Assembly: GCA_007695145.1 (NCBI GenBank)
Contig: REEI01000040.1
Span: 1 to 35,858, forward strand
Source of the DNA: Saprospirales bacterium
GTDB lineage: Bacteria > Bacteroidota > Bacteroidia > Chitinophagales > Saprospiraceae
DNA: 35,858 bases
Reading direction: 5' to 3'
Program-made: the position numbers and the translations under genes
Notes under the pieces: generated by a model
What the model was told of the DNA's origin: nothing
Seen by the model: the letters and a program-made list of their open reading frames with translations, nothing else
Database searches by the model: none
Shown: positions 9,095 to 18,786 of the stretch, piece after piece
Position numbering within the stretch: position 1 is the first letter of the stretch
How the letters are laid out: the number at the start of each line of letters is the position of its first letter

Positions 9095-9123
9095 TTGGAC
9101 ATGGCCGGAAATGGTTAACTTTG
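9095..9123 (+). promoter_or_regulatory. mnmG promoter, TTG-N18-TAACTTTG
   Basis: TTG at 9095-9097 and TAACTTTG at 9116-9123 are separated by 18 bases, a textbook Bacteroidota housekeeping promoter. Transcription would begin near 9128-9130. This excludes the ATG at 9111, which lies inside the promoter, and supports the ATG at 9147. Confidence 0.7.
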
Positions 9124-9146
9124 TGGTCCAAATAAAAGAAAATGCA

Positions 9147-11012
9147 ATGTTTCCGCATTATGATTTGATTGTTGTTGGAGGTGGTCATGCCGGATGCGAG
9201 GCAGCTGTTGCGGCTGCAAACATGGGTTCCAGAGTGCTGCTCGCCACCATGAATATGCAGGTCATCGCTCAGATGTCCTGTAATCCTGCTATGGGGGGAG
9301 TTGCAAAAGGCCAGATAGTGCGCGAAATTGATGCTTTGGGTGGTTATACAGGCTTGGTGTCAGACCACTCTATGGTGCAGTTCAGGATGTTGAATCTCTC
9401 AAAGGGACCTGCTATGTGGAGTCCCAGGACTCAAAATGATCGAATGATGTTTGCCGCCAAGTGGCGGGAACTGGTCGAGCAAAATGAGAATATTCACTTT
9501 TGGCAGGAAATGGTAAGTGGTATAGTGGTGAAAGACGGCCGGGTATGCGGAGTCAAAACAGGCATGGGAATTGAAATTCCCGCAAGCTCCGTGGTTCTTA
9601 CCAACGGCACCTTTCTCAATGGCGTTATTCACATAGGCGAGAAGAGATTCGGAGGGGGGCGCGCTGGAGAAAAAGCCTCTACAGGAATTACTGAACAACT
9701 CCTTGAACTCGGCTTTGTTTCAGGTCGCATGAAGACAGGTACTCCGCCAAGAATAGATGGTCGATCTTTGGATTACGCGAGAATGGAGCCACAATATGGC
9801 GACGAAGGTGGTGGGAGGTTTTCCTACACCCAAACGGAAATACCTGAAAATCAACTCAACTGCCACATAACTTACACCAATCCCAAAGTTCATGATTTAT
9901 TAAAAACGGGGTTTGACAGAAGCCCGATGTTCAATGGTCGGATAAGGGGTTTGGGCCCCAGGTATTGCCCGTCCATAGAGGACAAGATAGACCGCTTTTC
10001 GCAAAGAGATCGCCATCAAATTTTTGTTGAACCCGAAGGTTGGAACACCTGTGAGGTCTATGTCAATGGTTTTTCCTCTTCACTGCCCGAAGATGTCCAA
10101 TTCAAGGCTATTCGCAAAATACCCGGATTTGAGAATGCCAGGATGTTTCGTCCAGGCTACGCTATTGAGTACGACTTCTTCCCTCCCACACAGCTAAAGC
10201 CCACTTTAGAAACTCGCCTGGTTGAAAACCTTTACTTTGCAGGGCAAATAAATGGAACTACAGGTTATGAAGAGGCCGCTTGTCAGGGATTGATTGCCGG
10301 CATCAATGCCCATTTAAAACTCAATGATCGCGACCCATTTATTCTTAAGCGGTCAGAGGCTTATATTGGTGTTTTAATCGATGACCTGGTCAACAAAGGC
10401 ACAGACGAACCCTACAGAATGTTTACTTCCAGGGCGGAATATCGCATCTTGCTGCGTCAGGATAATGCAGATTTGAGACTCAGTCCCCTTGCAGCGGATT
10501 TGGGGATGAAAAATATGGAGGGACGACTGCAAAGAGTGGAATTGAAGAAAAAAGAGATGGATGAGATCATTTATTTTTTTAGAAATGAGAGCATTGCTCC
10601 CGAGCAGGTCAATGAAATGCTCAGGGAAAAAGGATCTTCTCCTCTCAGTCAGAAGGTAAAACTGCTGTCTGTACTTTCCCGGCCTCATATTTCTTTGAAT
10701 GATTTGAGCAACTGTCATTCCGGCTTGAATTCCTTTGTGAAAAATATGGATGCTGAATCTGTTCAACTTGCGGAAATCCAGATGAAGTACGAGGGATATA
10801 TTGCCAGAGAGCAGGAGCAGGTGGAAAAAATGGAGCGTCTGGAAAAGGTGAAGCTCCACACAAATTTTGACTACCGAGAGCTGAAAGCCCTTTCTGCTGA
10901 AGCCCGCGAAAAATTGAATCTGGTCAAACCTCTAACCATCGGTCAAGCCAGTAGAATTAGTGGTGTGACCCCGGCAGATATATCTGTTCTACTTGTGCAT
11001 TCAGGCAGATAA
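9147..11012 (+). CDS. mnmG: tRNA uridine-5-carboxymethylaminomethyl modification enzyme MnmG (GidA)
   Basis: FAD-binding subunit of the MnmE-MnmG complex, which installs the cmnm5 group on the wobble uridine of several tRNAs. From the ATG at 9147 the protein is 621 residues, the standard MnmG length, and opens with [20 protein letters not shown], the Rossmann FAD motif. A longer frame begins at 9111, but those twelve extra residues have no counterpart in the family and overlap the promoter. Other signatures include [32 protein letters not shown], the [18 protein letters not shown] block and the tRNA-binding C-terminal part with [17 protein letters not shown]. MnmE is not in this window. The last 12 bases overlap the end of the convergent M23 peptidase gene. 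Confidence 0.96.
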   Translation: MFPHYDLIVVGGGHAGCEAAVAAANMGSRVLLATMNMQVIAQMSCNPAMGGVAKGQIVREIDALGGYTGLVSDHSMVQFRMLNLSKGPAMWSPRTQNDRMMFAAKWRELVEQNENIHFWQEMVSGIVVKDGRVCGVKTGMGIEIPASSVVLTNGTFLNGVIHIGEKRFGGGRAGEKASTGITEQLLELGFVSGRMKTGTPPRIDGRSLDYARMEPQYGDEGGGRFSYTQTEIPENQLNCHITYTNPKVHDLLKTGFDRSPMFNGRIRGLGPRYCPSIEDKIDRFSQRDRHQIFVEPEGWNTCEVYVNGFSSSLPEDVQFKAIRKIPGFENARMFRPGYAIEYDFFPPTQLKPTLETRLVENLYFAGQINGTTGYEEAACQGLIAGINAHLKLNDRDPFILKRSEAYIGVLIDDLVNKGTDEPYRMFTSRAEYRILLRQDNADLRLSPLAADLGMKNMEGRLQRVELKKKEMDEIIYFFRNESIAPEQVNEMLREKGSSPLSQKVKLLSVLSRPHISLNDLSNCHSGLNSFVKNMDAESVQLAEIQMKYEGYIAREQEQVEKMERLEKVKLHTNFDYRELKALSAEAREKLNLVKPLTIGQASRISGVTPADISVLLVHSGR

Positions 11013-11654
11013 CGATGCAAGCACCATGAAAGTTGGATCTGGACAGTTCTTCATGATGTTTTGGTCTTTCTCGGATACCACCCCCGGATAATCTCCCCTG
11101 AAGCGAGCCAGATTTAAAATGAGTTGAAGGTGAAGATGGGGATACCAACCGCCATTTTCTTGGGGGTTGCCCAGGCGACAAAAGGGTTTTCCTCTCCCAA
11201 TGAACATGCCCGTTTCCAGTCCTTCAAGCGAATTGAGAGAAAGATGACCGTACAGGGTGTAAAAAATTCCATCCTTAATTTGGTGTTCCAAAATAATGGT
11301 CGCACCGTAATCCAGAGGTTGGGCATTGTTGGCAAAGCTGTGCAACTTGCCGTCGAATGGTGCAAAAACCGGAGTTCCCGCTTTCCACCAAACATCAACG
11401 CCAATGTGAATATTTCTAACGGGTCCTGAAGTCTGGGTGTATTGCGCAGCTGTATAGATGGCCCTTTTTTCCAGGTACCCCCCGTAGCAGCAATAACGAC
11501 CATTCTCTCCGGTTTTGTCCACCCATTTTTTGAGATCGTGATATGGATCGGTCATTTCAGGTCCTGTAGCGCTGGTAGACAGGTCAACCTCTCTGAATTT
11601 TTCTGCGGGGAAATCTGGCCCCATTACGGGAAAGGAAGGAGGGAATTTATTCAT
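11001..11654 (-). CDS. M23-family (LytM-like) metallopeptidase domain protein, no signal peptide
   Basis: A 217-residue protein with one M23 domain. The zinc ligands are readable: His83 and Asp87 in NIHIGVDVW, and His175 in the PHLHLQL motif at 172-178, with the LYGHLS histidine (137) as the usual catalytic partner. There is no signal peptide or membrane helix, so it is either cytosolic or exported by an unseen route. M23 enzymes cut glycine or peptide cross-bridges in the cell wall, but a family of soluble Bacteroidota proteins with an intact motif of this type is of unclear role. It follows the acetyltransferase gene by 98 bases but has its own promoter (11663-11692). Its 3' end overlaps mnmG by 12 bases, tail to tail. 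Confidence 0.8.
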   Translation of the reverse strand: MNKFPPSFPVMGPDFPAEKFREVDLSTSATGPEMTDPYHDLKKWVDKTGENGRYCCYGGYLEKRAIYTAAQYTQTSGPVRNIHIGVDVWWKAGTPVFAPFDGKLHSFANNAQPLDYGATIILEHQIKDGIFYTLYGHLSLNSLEGLETGMFIGRGKPFCRLGNPQENGGWYPHLHLQLILNLARFRGDYPGVVSEKDQNIMKNCPDPTFMVLASLSA

Positions 11655-11662
11655 TTTTCGTG

Positions 11663-11692
11663 CAAAAGTAGCATCTGCGGAGGAAATATCAA
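11663..11692 (-). promoter_or_regulatory. promoter of the M23 gene, TTG-N19-TACTTTTG (minus strand)
   Basis: On the plus strand CAAAAGTA occupies 11663-11670 and CAA occupies 11690-11692, 19 bases apart. Read on the minus strand this is TTG-N19-TACTTTTG, a full consensus match. The implied start of transcription is only a few bases before the ATG at 11654, so the message may be nearly leaderless, or translation may begin at the second in-frame ATG (11624). Confidence 0.65.
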
Positions 11693-11752
11693 TTCCATTT
11701 TATCAAAATTCAACATTGGGTTCTACTGCCAAACTCCGGAAACGGTATTTTC

Positions 11753-12214
11753 TTAGGTTTGTAAAATCATATGGCGATGTGGAATATCATCTTCTAAAAA
11801 TTCTTCTCCTACCGGTAAAAAACCAAAACCTTTATAAAAATCCAGCAAATAGGACTGTGCCATTATTTTTACAGAATTTTCCGGCCATCTATTTCGACAA
11901 AGCTGCAAACTTTTTTCCATTAATTTTCGCCCCAGACCGATCTTTCTATGGGTCCTTTTGGTAATTACCCTGCCGATAGAACTAAAGTTGCGGTATATTA
12001 GGTCGGGGGGAAGTATGCGGCTGTAAGCTATCATTTGATCACCATCAACCACCAAATAGTGGAGGGACTGAAAATCAAATCCATCCATGTCCTGATAGGG
12101 GCATTCCTGTTCTACTACAAAGACTTCAGAACGCAGTTTTAAAACTTCGTAAAGGTCTCGCTTGCTCAATTGATCGAATGTACACAATATCCAGTCCAGT
12201 TGGTCAGCCTCCAT
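11753..12214 (-). CDS. elaA: GNAT-family N-acetyltransferase, ElaA type
   Basis: A 153-residue acetyltransferase of the ElaA subgroup. It opens with the typical W-x-x-x-x-F-x-x-L pattern, followed by LYEVLKLRSEVFVVEQECPYQDMDGFD at about 21-47, which is the ElaA hallmark. The acetyl-CoA pyrophosphate loop appears as RKIGLGRKLM at about 90-99, and the C-terminal YLLDFYKGFGFLPVGEEFLEDDIPHRHM is also diagnostic. The substrate of ElaA proteins is not established. It starts 12 bases after the stop of the lamin-tail protein gene and is likely in the same transcript. Confidence 0.88.
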   Translation of the reverse strand: MEADQLDWILCTFDQLSKRDLYEVLKLRSEVFVVEQECPYQDMDGFDFQSLHYLVVDGDQMIAYSRILPPDLIYRNFSSIGRVITKRTHRKIGLGRKLMEKSLQLCRNRWPENSVKIMAQSYLLDFYKGFGFLPVGEEFLEDDIPHRHMILQT

Positions 12215-12226
12215 TTTGAGGTTTTT

Positions 12227-14839
12227 TTAATTGAGTCTTTCTGCAAGCACTGCAGTGAGGCGCTGTCTTTTTCTGTTGCCGTCGATATTGTGGAGTTCTA
12301 CCAGGATAACATAAATTCCAACCCTTGCTTTCTCACCGCGATCATTTTCACCTCGCCATAAAATAACACCCTCCGTTCCGAGGCTTTTGTTTCTGACGAG
12401 ATTATTCACAAGATTTCCATTCATATCAAACACCTTAATGTTTGCAATATATCCGGGTCGATCAATTCTGTATTCCAGTTGCAGAAAATCTTCGAACCCA
12501 TCTCCGTCGGGGCTGAATGTCCTACTCGCAAGAAAGAAATATTCCTCTTCTTGTTGCTCTGGAGGCAATCGCCTTTGTGAATTTTCAGAAGTGGGAGTAG
12601 CACCTCCGCTTATGGTTGCAGCAGAGTACCATGCAGCAGGAACTGAAGGGGAGAGGTTGGGATCTGTCCTCTCTAAGGATATACCTCTGCGGTTGCGCAG
12701 AAGGGGGTCGTGAAGGTTTTCAGAATAGGCAATGCTGTCCAGATAAACCACTTCATCTGGATGAAAAGAGCTAAGTACAATGCTTCCCCTATTGTTATCC
12801 AGGGCCGGTAAATCTATATCCTGGAGCAGAAAAGGATTTTCTACATCATAAGCTGAATGTAAAAGACGGGTTTCTCTTCCAAAGGTAAGTAGGTCCTCCG
12901 GTGCGATGATCCTGTCAATGGAGGGTCGTATAGTTGCTTCCGTTCCATTTGATCTGCGGTGGTAAATAAGCAGGTCAGAAAAGCGGTAGTAGCGGTCTTC
13001 AGAAGTGTTTTTCAATTCTATGAAATCCCTCACCCCGGTAGGAGGATTGTAAAGTAATTCGTTGATGACAAGGTCTCCCGTAAGGGGTATATCCGGAACT
13101 TTAAAGCTATAGCGATCCACGCCCTGATTGATATCCAGGCCACAGGACCTCATTTGCTGCAATTCGATTTCATAAAGGATTCCCGTTTCCGGTTGCGGGT
13201 CAAAAAGCCATTCTAATACATTGGGAGTCAGTGGGTCAAATGCTAGTTCATAGTTCAATTCAGCTGGTGAAAGAGTGAGTTCAGGAGGTTGCGAAAGAAT
13301 ATTGCGATCCAGTTCCACACTGAAATGCAGACCCAAATTGCCCGCATCGCTGTATGTGCCAAACATCAATTCCGGTATTCCGGGGCTGAAATTTTCATTT
13401 AGGACTGAATTGGCGCGTCCCGGACTTCCGCCACTGACGTCTTCACTCAATCGCCAATTGACTCTTGACTGGCAGTTGATAAATGGATTGATCAGCTCCA
13501 GCGAATAACCTCCGCTTCCCCGGAGCGGGTCGTCAAACCAATCGCTTCTATAGCCGACAGAGAACAGTATGTCTCCGGTCTGACCTTCGAGTCTAATATC
13601 ATCACTGGTGTTGTTGATGATTGGGAATCCACTGAATCCGACCACCCTTCCAAAAGATTCCAGATGAGAGACATCAGAAATATCGCAAATAATCAAAAAC
13701 TCACCGGGAGCCAGCATTCCCTGATTGAAGGTTACTGTCCTTGTCCTGTCAGAAAATCTAAGACCACCCAATTGCAGGAATTTGTCGGACGAATTGAACA
13801 ACTCTACGTATTTTACTTCAGGAATTAAGGTGGTTGAAGATGGAAGAGAGTGAATTTCATTTATGACAATATCTCCCGGAAGCGGAATTTCAGGTATCAC
13901 AAAAACAAATTCACTGGAAATATCTGAAGCATTTCCCCTTAAGTCTAGAATTTCGTTTATTTCCAGTAAATACTCTGCTCCGTTTTCCAGTTCATCGTCA
14001 AAGAATAATTCTAGCCTACTACCCGGATCGGAGACTGGAAAAACTTCGGATGGCGATCCGATACCTGAAACGGAATACTTTTCCGTATCCGAAGCGCTGT
14101 CTAAATCCAGGAGTTTGTCGAAAACCAGTTCAATGCTATTGGGCATAAGTGGAATGATCTCCAATAGTTGCGGACCAGTGGTGTCTGGGATGGGTTTCCC
14201 TATGCGAAGGTCGTTGAAGAAGAACAATGTGGCCCGGGTAACGGTATAGCTGCAGTGAAGTCCAAAGTAACCCTCGGATATCTCTATCGGTTGATTTTCC
14301 ACAATAATTCGATCCTCAAAAAGGGAGTCACCCTGATAATCGGCTTGTAGCTCCCAGTTTTCATTCCCATCGTAAATTACCCGTACTCGTGCAACAGCAG
14401 GATCAAATGCTACTGCTCCGCTTTGCATGGCGGCCAATATTTCGCCGCTGCCGTCGGTTTGCTTTATAAAGTAAATGGGGTCATTGTTTCCATTTTCGCC
14501 TATGTCGAGATAAAATGCATTTCCTTGAAATAAATCCTCATCATCGGCTACGAGAAAGATGCGGAGTCGGTTGGTGACTGAGGGGTTGAATTCCATTCTG
14601 AAATAAAGGTCCCACTGCAGACTATTATCAGGTTGGTAAGAAAAAAAGATAGATGATTCTCCTGCCTGATTGTCATTCAATTGTAACTCATTTTGAGCAT
14701 TGATGATGAAGTTTTCAGTATTTCCCTGCCAGTCGATTGCCCCACCGGTCAATTCCCCCCTGTCAAAACGGTCAACGATTTGTCCGATCAGAACAAGTGG
14801 AAGGAAAATACTGATCATAAAAACAGCGGCTTTTTTCAT
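12227..14839 (-). CDS. secreted lamin-tail-domain protein with FlgD-like/CHU_C-type C-terminal domain
   Basis: An 870-residue exported protein. The N-terminus has a Lys-Lys signal peptide (residues 1-20, ending near LIGQ). The next 200 residues form a beta-rich domain that looks like a laminin-G-type jelly roll. Two lamin-tail domains follow, each announced by a GDxVINE motif (near 321 and 588, the second as GDLVINELLYNPP), alternating with Ig/Big-like segments (IIPLMPNSIELVF). The end carries TFSPDGDGFEDFLQLEY (about 770-787) and a FlgD-like fold with VKVFDMNG-like spacing and GxxVILWRGENDRG, finishing in VILVELHN. This SPDGDGxxD pattern is common at the C-terminus of type IX secretion cargo and gliding-associated Bacteroidota proteins. 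A cell-surface or extracellular role is likely, but no enzymatic centre is visible. Confidence 0.75.
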   Translation of the reverse strand: MKKAAVFMISIFLPLVLIGQIVDRFDRGELTGGAIDWQGNTENFIINAQNELQLNDNQAGESSIFFSYQPDNSLQWDLYFRMEFNPSVTNRLRIFLVADDEDLFQGNAFYLDIGENGNNDPIYFIKQTDGSGEILAAMQSGAVAFDPAVARVRVIYDGNENWELQADYQGDSLFEDRIIVENQPIEISEGYFGLHCSYTVTRATLFFFNDLRIGKPIPDTTGPQLLEIIPLMPNSIELVFDKLLDLDSASDTEKYSVSGIGSPSEVFPVSDPGSRLELFFDDELENGAEYLLEINEILDLRGNASDISSEFVFVIPEIPLPGDIVINEIHSLPSSTTLIPEVKYVELFNSSDKFLQLGGLRFSDRTRTVTFNQGMLAPGEFLIICDISDVSHLESFGRVVGFSGFPIINNTSDDIRLEGQTGDILFSVGYRSDWFDDPLRGSGGYSLELINPFINCQSRVNWRLSEDVSGGSPGRANSVLNENFSPGIPELMFGTYSDAGNLGLHFSVELDRNILSQPPELTLSPAELNYELAFDPLTPNVLEWLFDPQPETGILYEIELQQMRSCGLDINQGVDRYSFKVPDIPLTGDLVINELLYNPPTGVRDFIELKNTSEDRYYRFSDLLIYHRRSNGTEATIRPSIDRIIAPEDLLTFGRETRLLHSAYDVENPFLLQDIDLPALDNNRGSIVLSSFHPDEVVYLDSIAYSENLHDPLLRNRRGISLERTDPNLSPSVPAAWYSAATISGGATPTSENSQRRLPPEQQEEEYFFLASRTFSPDGDGFEDFLQLEYRIDRPGYIANIKVFDMNGNLVNNLVRNKSLGTEGVILWRGENDRGEKARVGIYVILVELHNIDGNRKRQRLTAVLAERLN

Positions 14840-15054
14840 CCCGGGTTATATGGTTAAGGGTACAAGTTTACCACATTTTTGTAAACCTGAATAAAAGGAC
14901 AGCGATTTTAGGATAAAATTTCTAATATTTCCTACCTTCGTATTCCTGAAATTAATAGCCTAAAATGGCGTTATTTTCAATGTACCGGATACTAGGCCGA
15001 TGGATAAAGAGTCACAAAATGTGGGCTCGAACGGATTTGAACAGTAGAAATTGA

Positions 15055-16506
15055 ATGATTATGAAAAAGAGACTTGTATTGTGGGGAGAAGGTCCCGAAA
15101 AGGAAAGAGTACTTGTTGCTATTGGTTATGAGAGTGCTGAAAGCACAGTTAAAACTCATATTTTTCCCGAAGATGCGGCAACCGAAGAATTTGTCAACCA
15201 GATGATGAATTTGTGGCGAGAGGGCAATGAGGTGCCTTTGCCCGACCGGATCAAAGACATGGAGCAAAAGATTACTGAAGCAGATAAACTTATCCCGGAT
15301 GGTTTCTCAACTGAAAGGGATGATTTGATAGATAAGGCCAAAGCAGAATGGGTTTACCTTTACATGTCTGATAAACTGGCCTCTGTTTACCGCGCTGAAT
15401 TAGAGGACATCTCTGAAAAAGTGGAAAATGCCAGACGTTACGAGCAGTCGCATTGGGATGAACTCAAAGTTTATTGGGATAAGGTACAGAAGCAAATCAA
15501 GGAAAAAAACCTGCTCCGTTCTCACTATTTAGATATGCGTAAAGAAGTAGATGGAGTCTTTAACCGCCTCAAGGACCTCCGGAAGGAAATGGATGAATTG
15601 TTGAGGAAAGATTCTGACATCAGAAAAGACGAGTTCTTCAAGAAGCTTGAGGAGGTGGAGGAAAAGATCAAATCCGGCATGGGACTCAAGCCACTGTTTG
15701 ACGATTTGAAAAGCATCCAAAGAGACTTTCATAAGGCTAAACTAGTGAGAGACCACAAGAACAAGGTCTGGAAGAAAATGGATGCCCTTTTTAAGGAGGT
15801 AAAGGAAAAGCGTTTCGGTGAGAAAGCCTCAAAGTCCTCCGTTAGTAGAACCCAGCGAAGATATGATGGACTGGTCAACGCTATAAAGAAGATGGAAAAA
15901 TCCATCGACAGGGATAAGAAAGAACTGGACTTTCAGGATCATCGAATTGGCTCAACTGCCGGGCAACTTGAGGCTCAGATCCGGAAAGCCAAAATAAAAA
16001 TGATTGAGGAAAGAATGAAATCCAAGCAACTCAAGTTGGATGAAATGTTGGGAATTAAAACTCAATTGGAATCCAGACTCGAACTTGAAAAGGAGAAAGA
16101 GGAGAAGAAAAAACAGCAGGAAGAAATTGAGAGAAAGAAGCAGGAGGCAAAGAAAAAAATTGAAGAAGAGATGAAAGCCGCTGAAGAACAGCGAAAGGGA
16201 GACGAAGAGAAAATTATCAAAGCTGCTGCATCTATTGGATCTGATGATCGAAAAAGAGATAAACAGGAGACGCCCGCGGAAAATTCAACTGTTGAGGAAT
16301 CTGCAGCCAATAAGAAGAAAGTTGAGGAGGAAAAGGGAGGAGCAACCGAAGCTGCTCAAACAGGAGAATCTGAAAAGGAGAAAACGCCCGCAGATGAAAC
16401 AAGTGGAGAAAGTAGTGCTCCTAATGATGATCCTGGCGATAAGGTTGTAAAAACTGCTGTGGCGGTTACAGAGGTTCTAAAGGACTCCTCTGAAGAGGAA
16501 GAATAA
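15055..16506 (+). CDS. long charged coiled-coil protein, function unknown
   Basis: I recognise no characterised family. The protein is 483 residues. A compact N-terminal part (about 1-85) starts with KKRLVLWGEG and contains LVAIGYESAE, which reads like a small beta domain. It is followed by roughly 300 residues of heptad-rich, Glu/Lys-dense helix (about 100-395), containing a WDELKVYWDKVQKQ segment and IQRDFHKAK...VWKKMDALFKEVKEKRFG that resemble DUF349-type helical units. The last 90 residues are a low-complexity acidic tail rich in Glu, Ala, Ser and Thr. There is no signal peptide or membrane segment, so it should be cytosolic. A frame-shadow start at 15061 (second Met) is also possible. 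It could be a scaffold or ribosome/stress-linked factor, but that is speculation. It stands alone between a divergent lamin-tail gene and the antiporter gene. Confidence 0.7.
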   Translation: MIMKKRLVLWGEGPEKERVLVAIGYESAESTVKTHIFPEDAATEEFVNQMMNLWREGNEVPLPDRIKDMEQKITEADKLIPDGFSTERDDLIDKAKAEWVYLYMSDKLASVYRAELEDISEKVENARRYEQSHWDELKVYWDKVQKQIKEKNLLRSHYLDMRKEVDGVFNRLKDLRKEMDELLRKDSDIRKDEFFKKLEEVEEKIKSGMGLKPLFDDLKSIQRDFHKAKLVRDHKNKVWKKMDALFKEVKEKRFGEKASKSSVSRTQRRYDGLVNAIKKMEKSIDRDKKELDFQDHRIGSTAGQLEAQIRKAKIKMIEERMKSKQLKLDEMLGIKTQLESRLELEKEKEEKKKQQEEIERKKQEAKKKIEEEMKAAEEQRKGDEEKIIKAAASIGSDDRKRDKQETPAENSTVEESAANKKKVEEEKGGATEAAQTGESEKEKTPADETSGESSAPNDDPGDKVVKTAVAVTEVLKDSSEEEE

Positions 16507-16575
16507 TTTTTGATATTTTCATTGATTCCATTGAAGATTCGAGACTGAATTGTTTTTTCATGGATTAGCTAGTCT

Positions 16576-16583
16576 TAAATTTG
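16576..16583 (+). promoter_or_regulatory. candidate -7 element (TAAATTTG) upstream of the antiporter gene
   Basis: TAAATTTG matches TAnnTTTG, with a TTG 23 bases upstream (16550-16552), which is longer than ideal spacing. A second TAAATTTG lies at 16665-16672 but would leave almost no leader before the ATG at 16684. Confidence 0.3.
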
Positions 16584-16683
16584 GGAGAAGGGCTGGGGAT
16601 AGGTGTTTATAGAGCTATGAGACTGTTAGAAAGTTGATTTTTTTAGTTTGTGTTCTGTCTAAATTAAATTTGACGAAATAAAT

Positions 16684-18786
16684 ATGCTGCCACTTCACAT
16701 TGATTTTAGCCTTCCCCTTCAGGACCCGGTACTGGTTTTCGCTTTAGTGCTAATCATCATCTTGTTTTCTCCCATATTACTCAGCAGGGTAAAAGTTCCG
16801 GCCATAATTGGCCTTATTCTGGCAGGGGTCATTATCGGCCCAAAAGGATTGCAAATCATAGCAAGTGATGAGCCCTTCAAATTGTTTGGTAGTGTTGGCC
16901 TGTTGTATATAATGTTTATGGCTGGTATTGAAATCGATATGAACGATTTCAAAAAGAACAAGTGGAAGTCCATTTACTTCGGCATGAACACCTTCATTAT
17001 TCCTATGACTATTGGTAGTCTGGTAGGGCATTATGTTTTGGGATTTGCATGGCCATCTGCCATTCTATTAGCTAGTATGTTTGCCTCGCACACCCTGCTC
17101 GCCTATCCTGCCATCAGTAAAATGGGGCTGGCAAAGATACCGGTGGTAAATATCACAGTCGGAGGAACAATGATTACCGATACCCTGGCCCTTTTGGTGC
17201 TGGCTGTTATTGCCGGTATGTCAAGGGGGGAGGTCACTGAAACCTTTTGGATAACGCTTGGGCTTTCTTCTCTTATTTTTGGTTTGATTGTAATGTTGGG
17301 ATTCCCTCCTTTGGCAAGGTGGTTTTTTAGGAAGTATGACGACAGCGTCTCACAGTATATTTTTATTTTGGCGATGGTTTATCTCGCAGCCTTTTTGGCT
17401 GAAATTGCAGGTTTGGAAACCATCATCGGGGCCTTCTTTGCCGGTTTGGCCCTCAACAGACTCATCCCTCACACCTCTCCTATGATGGGTAGAATTGAGT
17501 TCGTGGGGAATGCCCTTTTTATCCCCTTCTTCCTTTTATCTGTTGGAATGATTGTGGATGTCAGAGTACTTTTTTCCGGCTTTGAGGCCATATTTGTAGC
17601 AATTGTCATGACGGTTGTCGCACTTGGGGCCAAATGGCTGGCCGCCTGGATTACTCAAAAAACCTATGGTTGGAACCAGGCGGCAAGAGACCTTATGTTT
17701 GGACTGTCCTCTACCCAGGCAGCTGCTACTCTGGCCGTTGTGTTTGTAGGGGTTAATCTCGGTCTCTTCAATGAGGCAGTTTTGAACGGTACCGTGGTGA
17801 TGATTCTGGTCACCTGTTTGGTCGGTTCTTTTTATGCAGAAAAGGCAGGTGTGCAGGTGGCAAAAGAAGAAAGTGAAAAAATCCCTGAAGTAGAACCGGT
17901 TGATCAGAGGATATTGGTATCACTACACCGGGAGGAGCGCATCCAACCGCTCACCGATTTCGCAGCCATGATCAGAAACCCAAGGAGCAAAGAACCCATA
18001 CACTGCCTCTATGTAGCCATGGAGGGAGAAAACTCCAAAGAGAATGTACTGCAGGGTGAAAAGGTATTGGAAAAATCCGAAAAATATATCTCTACCTATG
18101 ACCTTGAATCTGTCCTTGAAACCAGAGTTGATAAAAGTGTAGCTACCGGGATTGCCAGAGCCTCCGGAGATATTCACGCCACTGAAATTATCACTGGATG
18201 GTCCGGGAATAAAACCGATGAGACCCACCGCTTTAATGATATGCTGGATAAGTTGATTCAGGAAAATGACCAGACTTTGTTTATTTACAAGCCCATCCAT
18301 CCATTAAATACTTTGAGCCGTATAGTCCTCGCCCTTCCATTGATGGCTGAGGAGGAAGATGATTTTGAACAGTGGGTATCACGAGTGTCTAACCTCACCA
18401 AACAGTTAGGGGCCGGCCTATTGATTCTCTGCGGAGAGAATACGGAAAATGCCATTGAGGAAATCTTCCAGAAGAGGTTGGGAAAATCCTCGCGCAAGTA
18501 TCAAAGATGGGATGGATTCGATAATTTTATGATGCTGGCAAGATTGGTGAAGGAAAATGATCTGGTTTTTGTGGTCCTTGGTCGAAAGGGTTCTCCTTCC
18601 TACAGCGCGGCAGGAATAAGTATTCCAGGCATTCTTTCTAAAAATTTAAACGATCTGGATATGGTTTTTACTATTCCCAGCAGAAAGGGAAAAACTGATC
18701 CGGAGACTAATAAGCCAGACAAATGGGCACCCGGAGATCAGCACAGATGGGGTTATCATTTATATAGGACGGGGAAGAATGAATAA
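16684..18786 (+). CDS. CPA2-type cation/proton antiporter with C-terminal UspA-like domains
   Basis: A 700-residue inner-membrane antiporter. Residues 1-400 hold about twelve hydrophobic helices of the Na+/H+ exchanger fold: GLILAGVIIGPKGLQII near 40-56, LLYIMFMAGIEID at about 72-85, and the Thr-Asp pair in MITDTLALLVLAV, which marks the ion-binding region. The cytosolic part (from about 415) starts with DQRILVSLHREERIQPLTDFA and continues through two universal-stress-protein-like halves of about 130 residues each. It lacks the TrkA-N NAD-binding domain of KefB/KefC, so regulation by NAD(H) or glutathione adducts is unlikely. Nucleotide sensing by the Usp-like part is an inference. Exchange of Na+ or K+ for protons would serve pH and ion homeostasis. 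Confidence 0.87.
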   Translation: MLPLHIDFSLPLQDPVLVFALVLIIILFSPILLSRVKVPAIIGLILAGVIIGPKGLQIIASDEPFKLFGSVGLLYIMFMAGIEIDMNDFKKNKWKSIYFGMNTFIIPMTIGSLVGHYVLGFAWPSAILLASMFASHTLLAYPAISKMGLAKIPVVNITVGGTMITDTLALLVLAVIAGMSRGEVTETFWITLGLSSLIFGLIVMLGFPPLARWFFRKYDDSVSQYIFILAMVYLAAFLAEIAGLETIIGAFFAGLALNRLIPHTSPMMGRIEFVGNALFIPFFLLSVGMIVDVRVLFSGFEAIFVAIVMTVVALGAKWLAAWITQKTYGWNQAARDLMFGLSSTQAAATLAVVFVGVNLGLFNEAVLNGTVVMILVTCLVGSFYAEKAGVQVAKEESEKIPEVEPVDQRILVSLHREERIQPLTDFAAMIRNPRSKEPIHCLYVAMEGENSKENVLQGEKVLEKSEKYISTYDLESVLETRVDKSVATGIARASGDIHATEIITGWSGNKTDETHRFNDMLDKLIQENDQTLFIYKPIHPLNTLSRIVLALPLMAEEEDDFEQWVSRVSNLTKQLGAGLLILCGENTENAIEEIFQKRLGKSSRKYQRWDGFDNFMMLARLVKENDLVFVVLGRKGSPSYSAAGISIPGILSKNLNDLDMVFTIPSRKGKTDPETNKPDKWAPGDQHRWGYHLYRTGKNE

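Noticed and set aside
9111-9146. Upstream ATG of mnmG giving 12 extra residues
   Set aside because: It lies within the promoter (TAACTTTG 9116-9123), and the added residues have no counterpart at the start of MnmG proteins.
10374-10859. 161-codon minus-strand frame inside mnmG
   Set aside because: It overlaps the conserved mnmG coding region, is Leu/His/Phe-rich and shows no domain-like motif.
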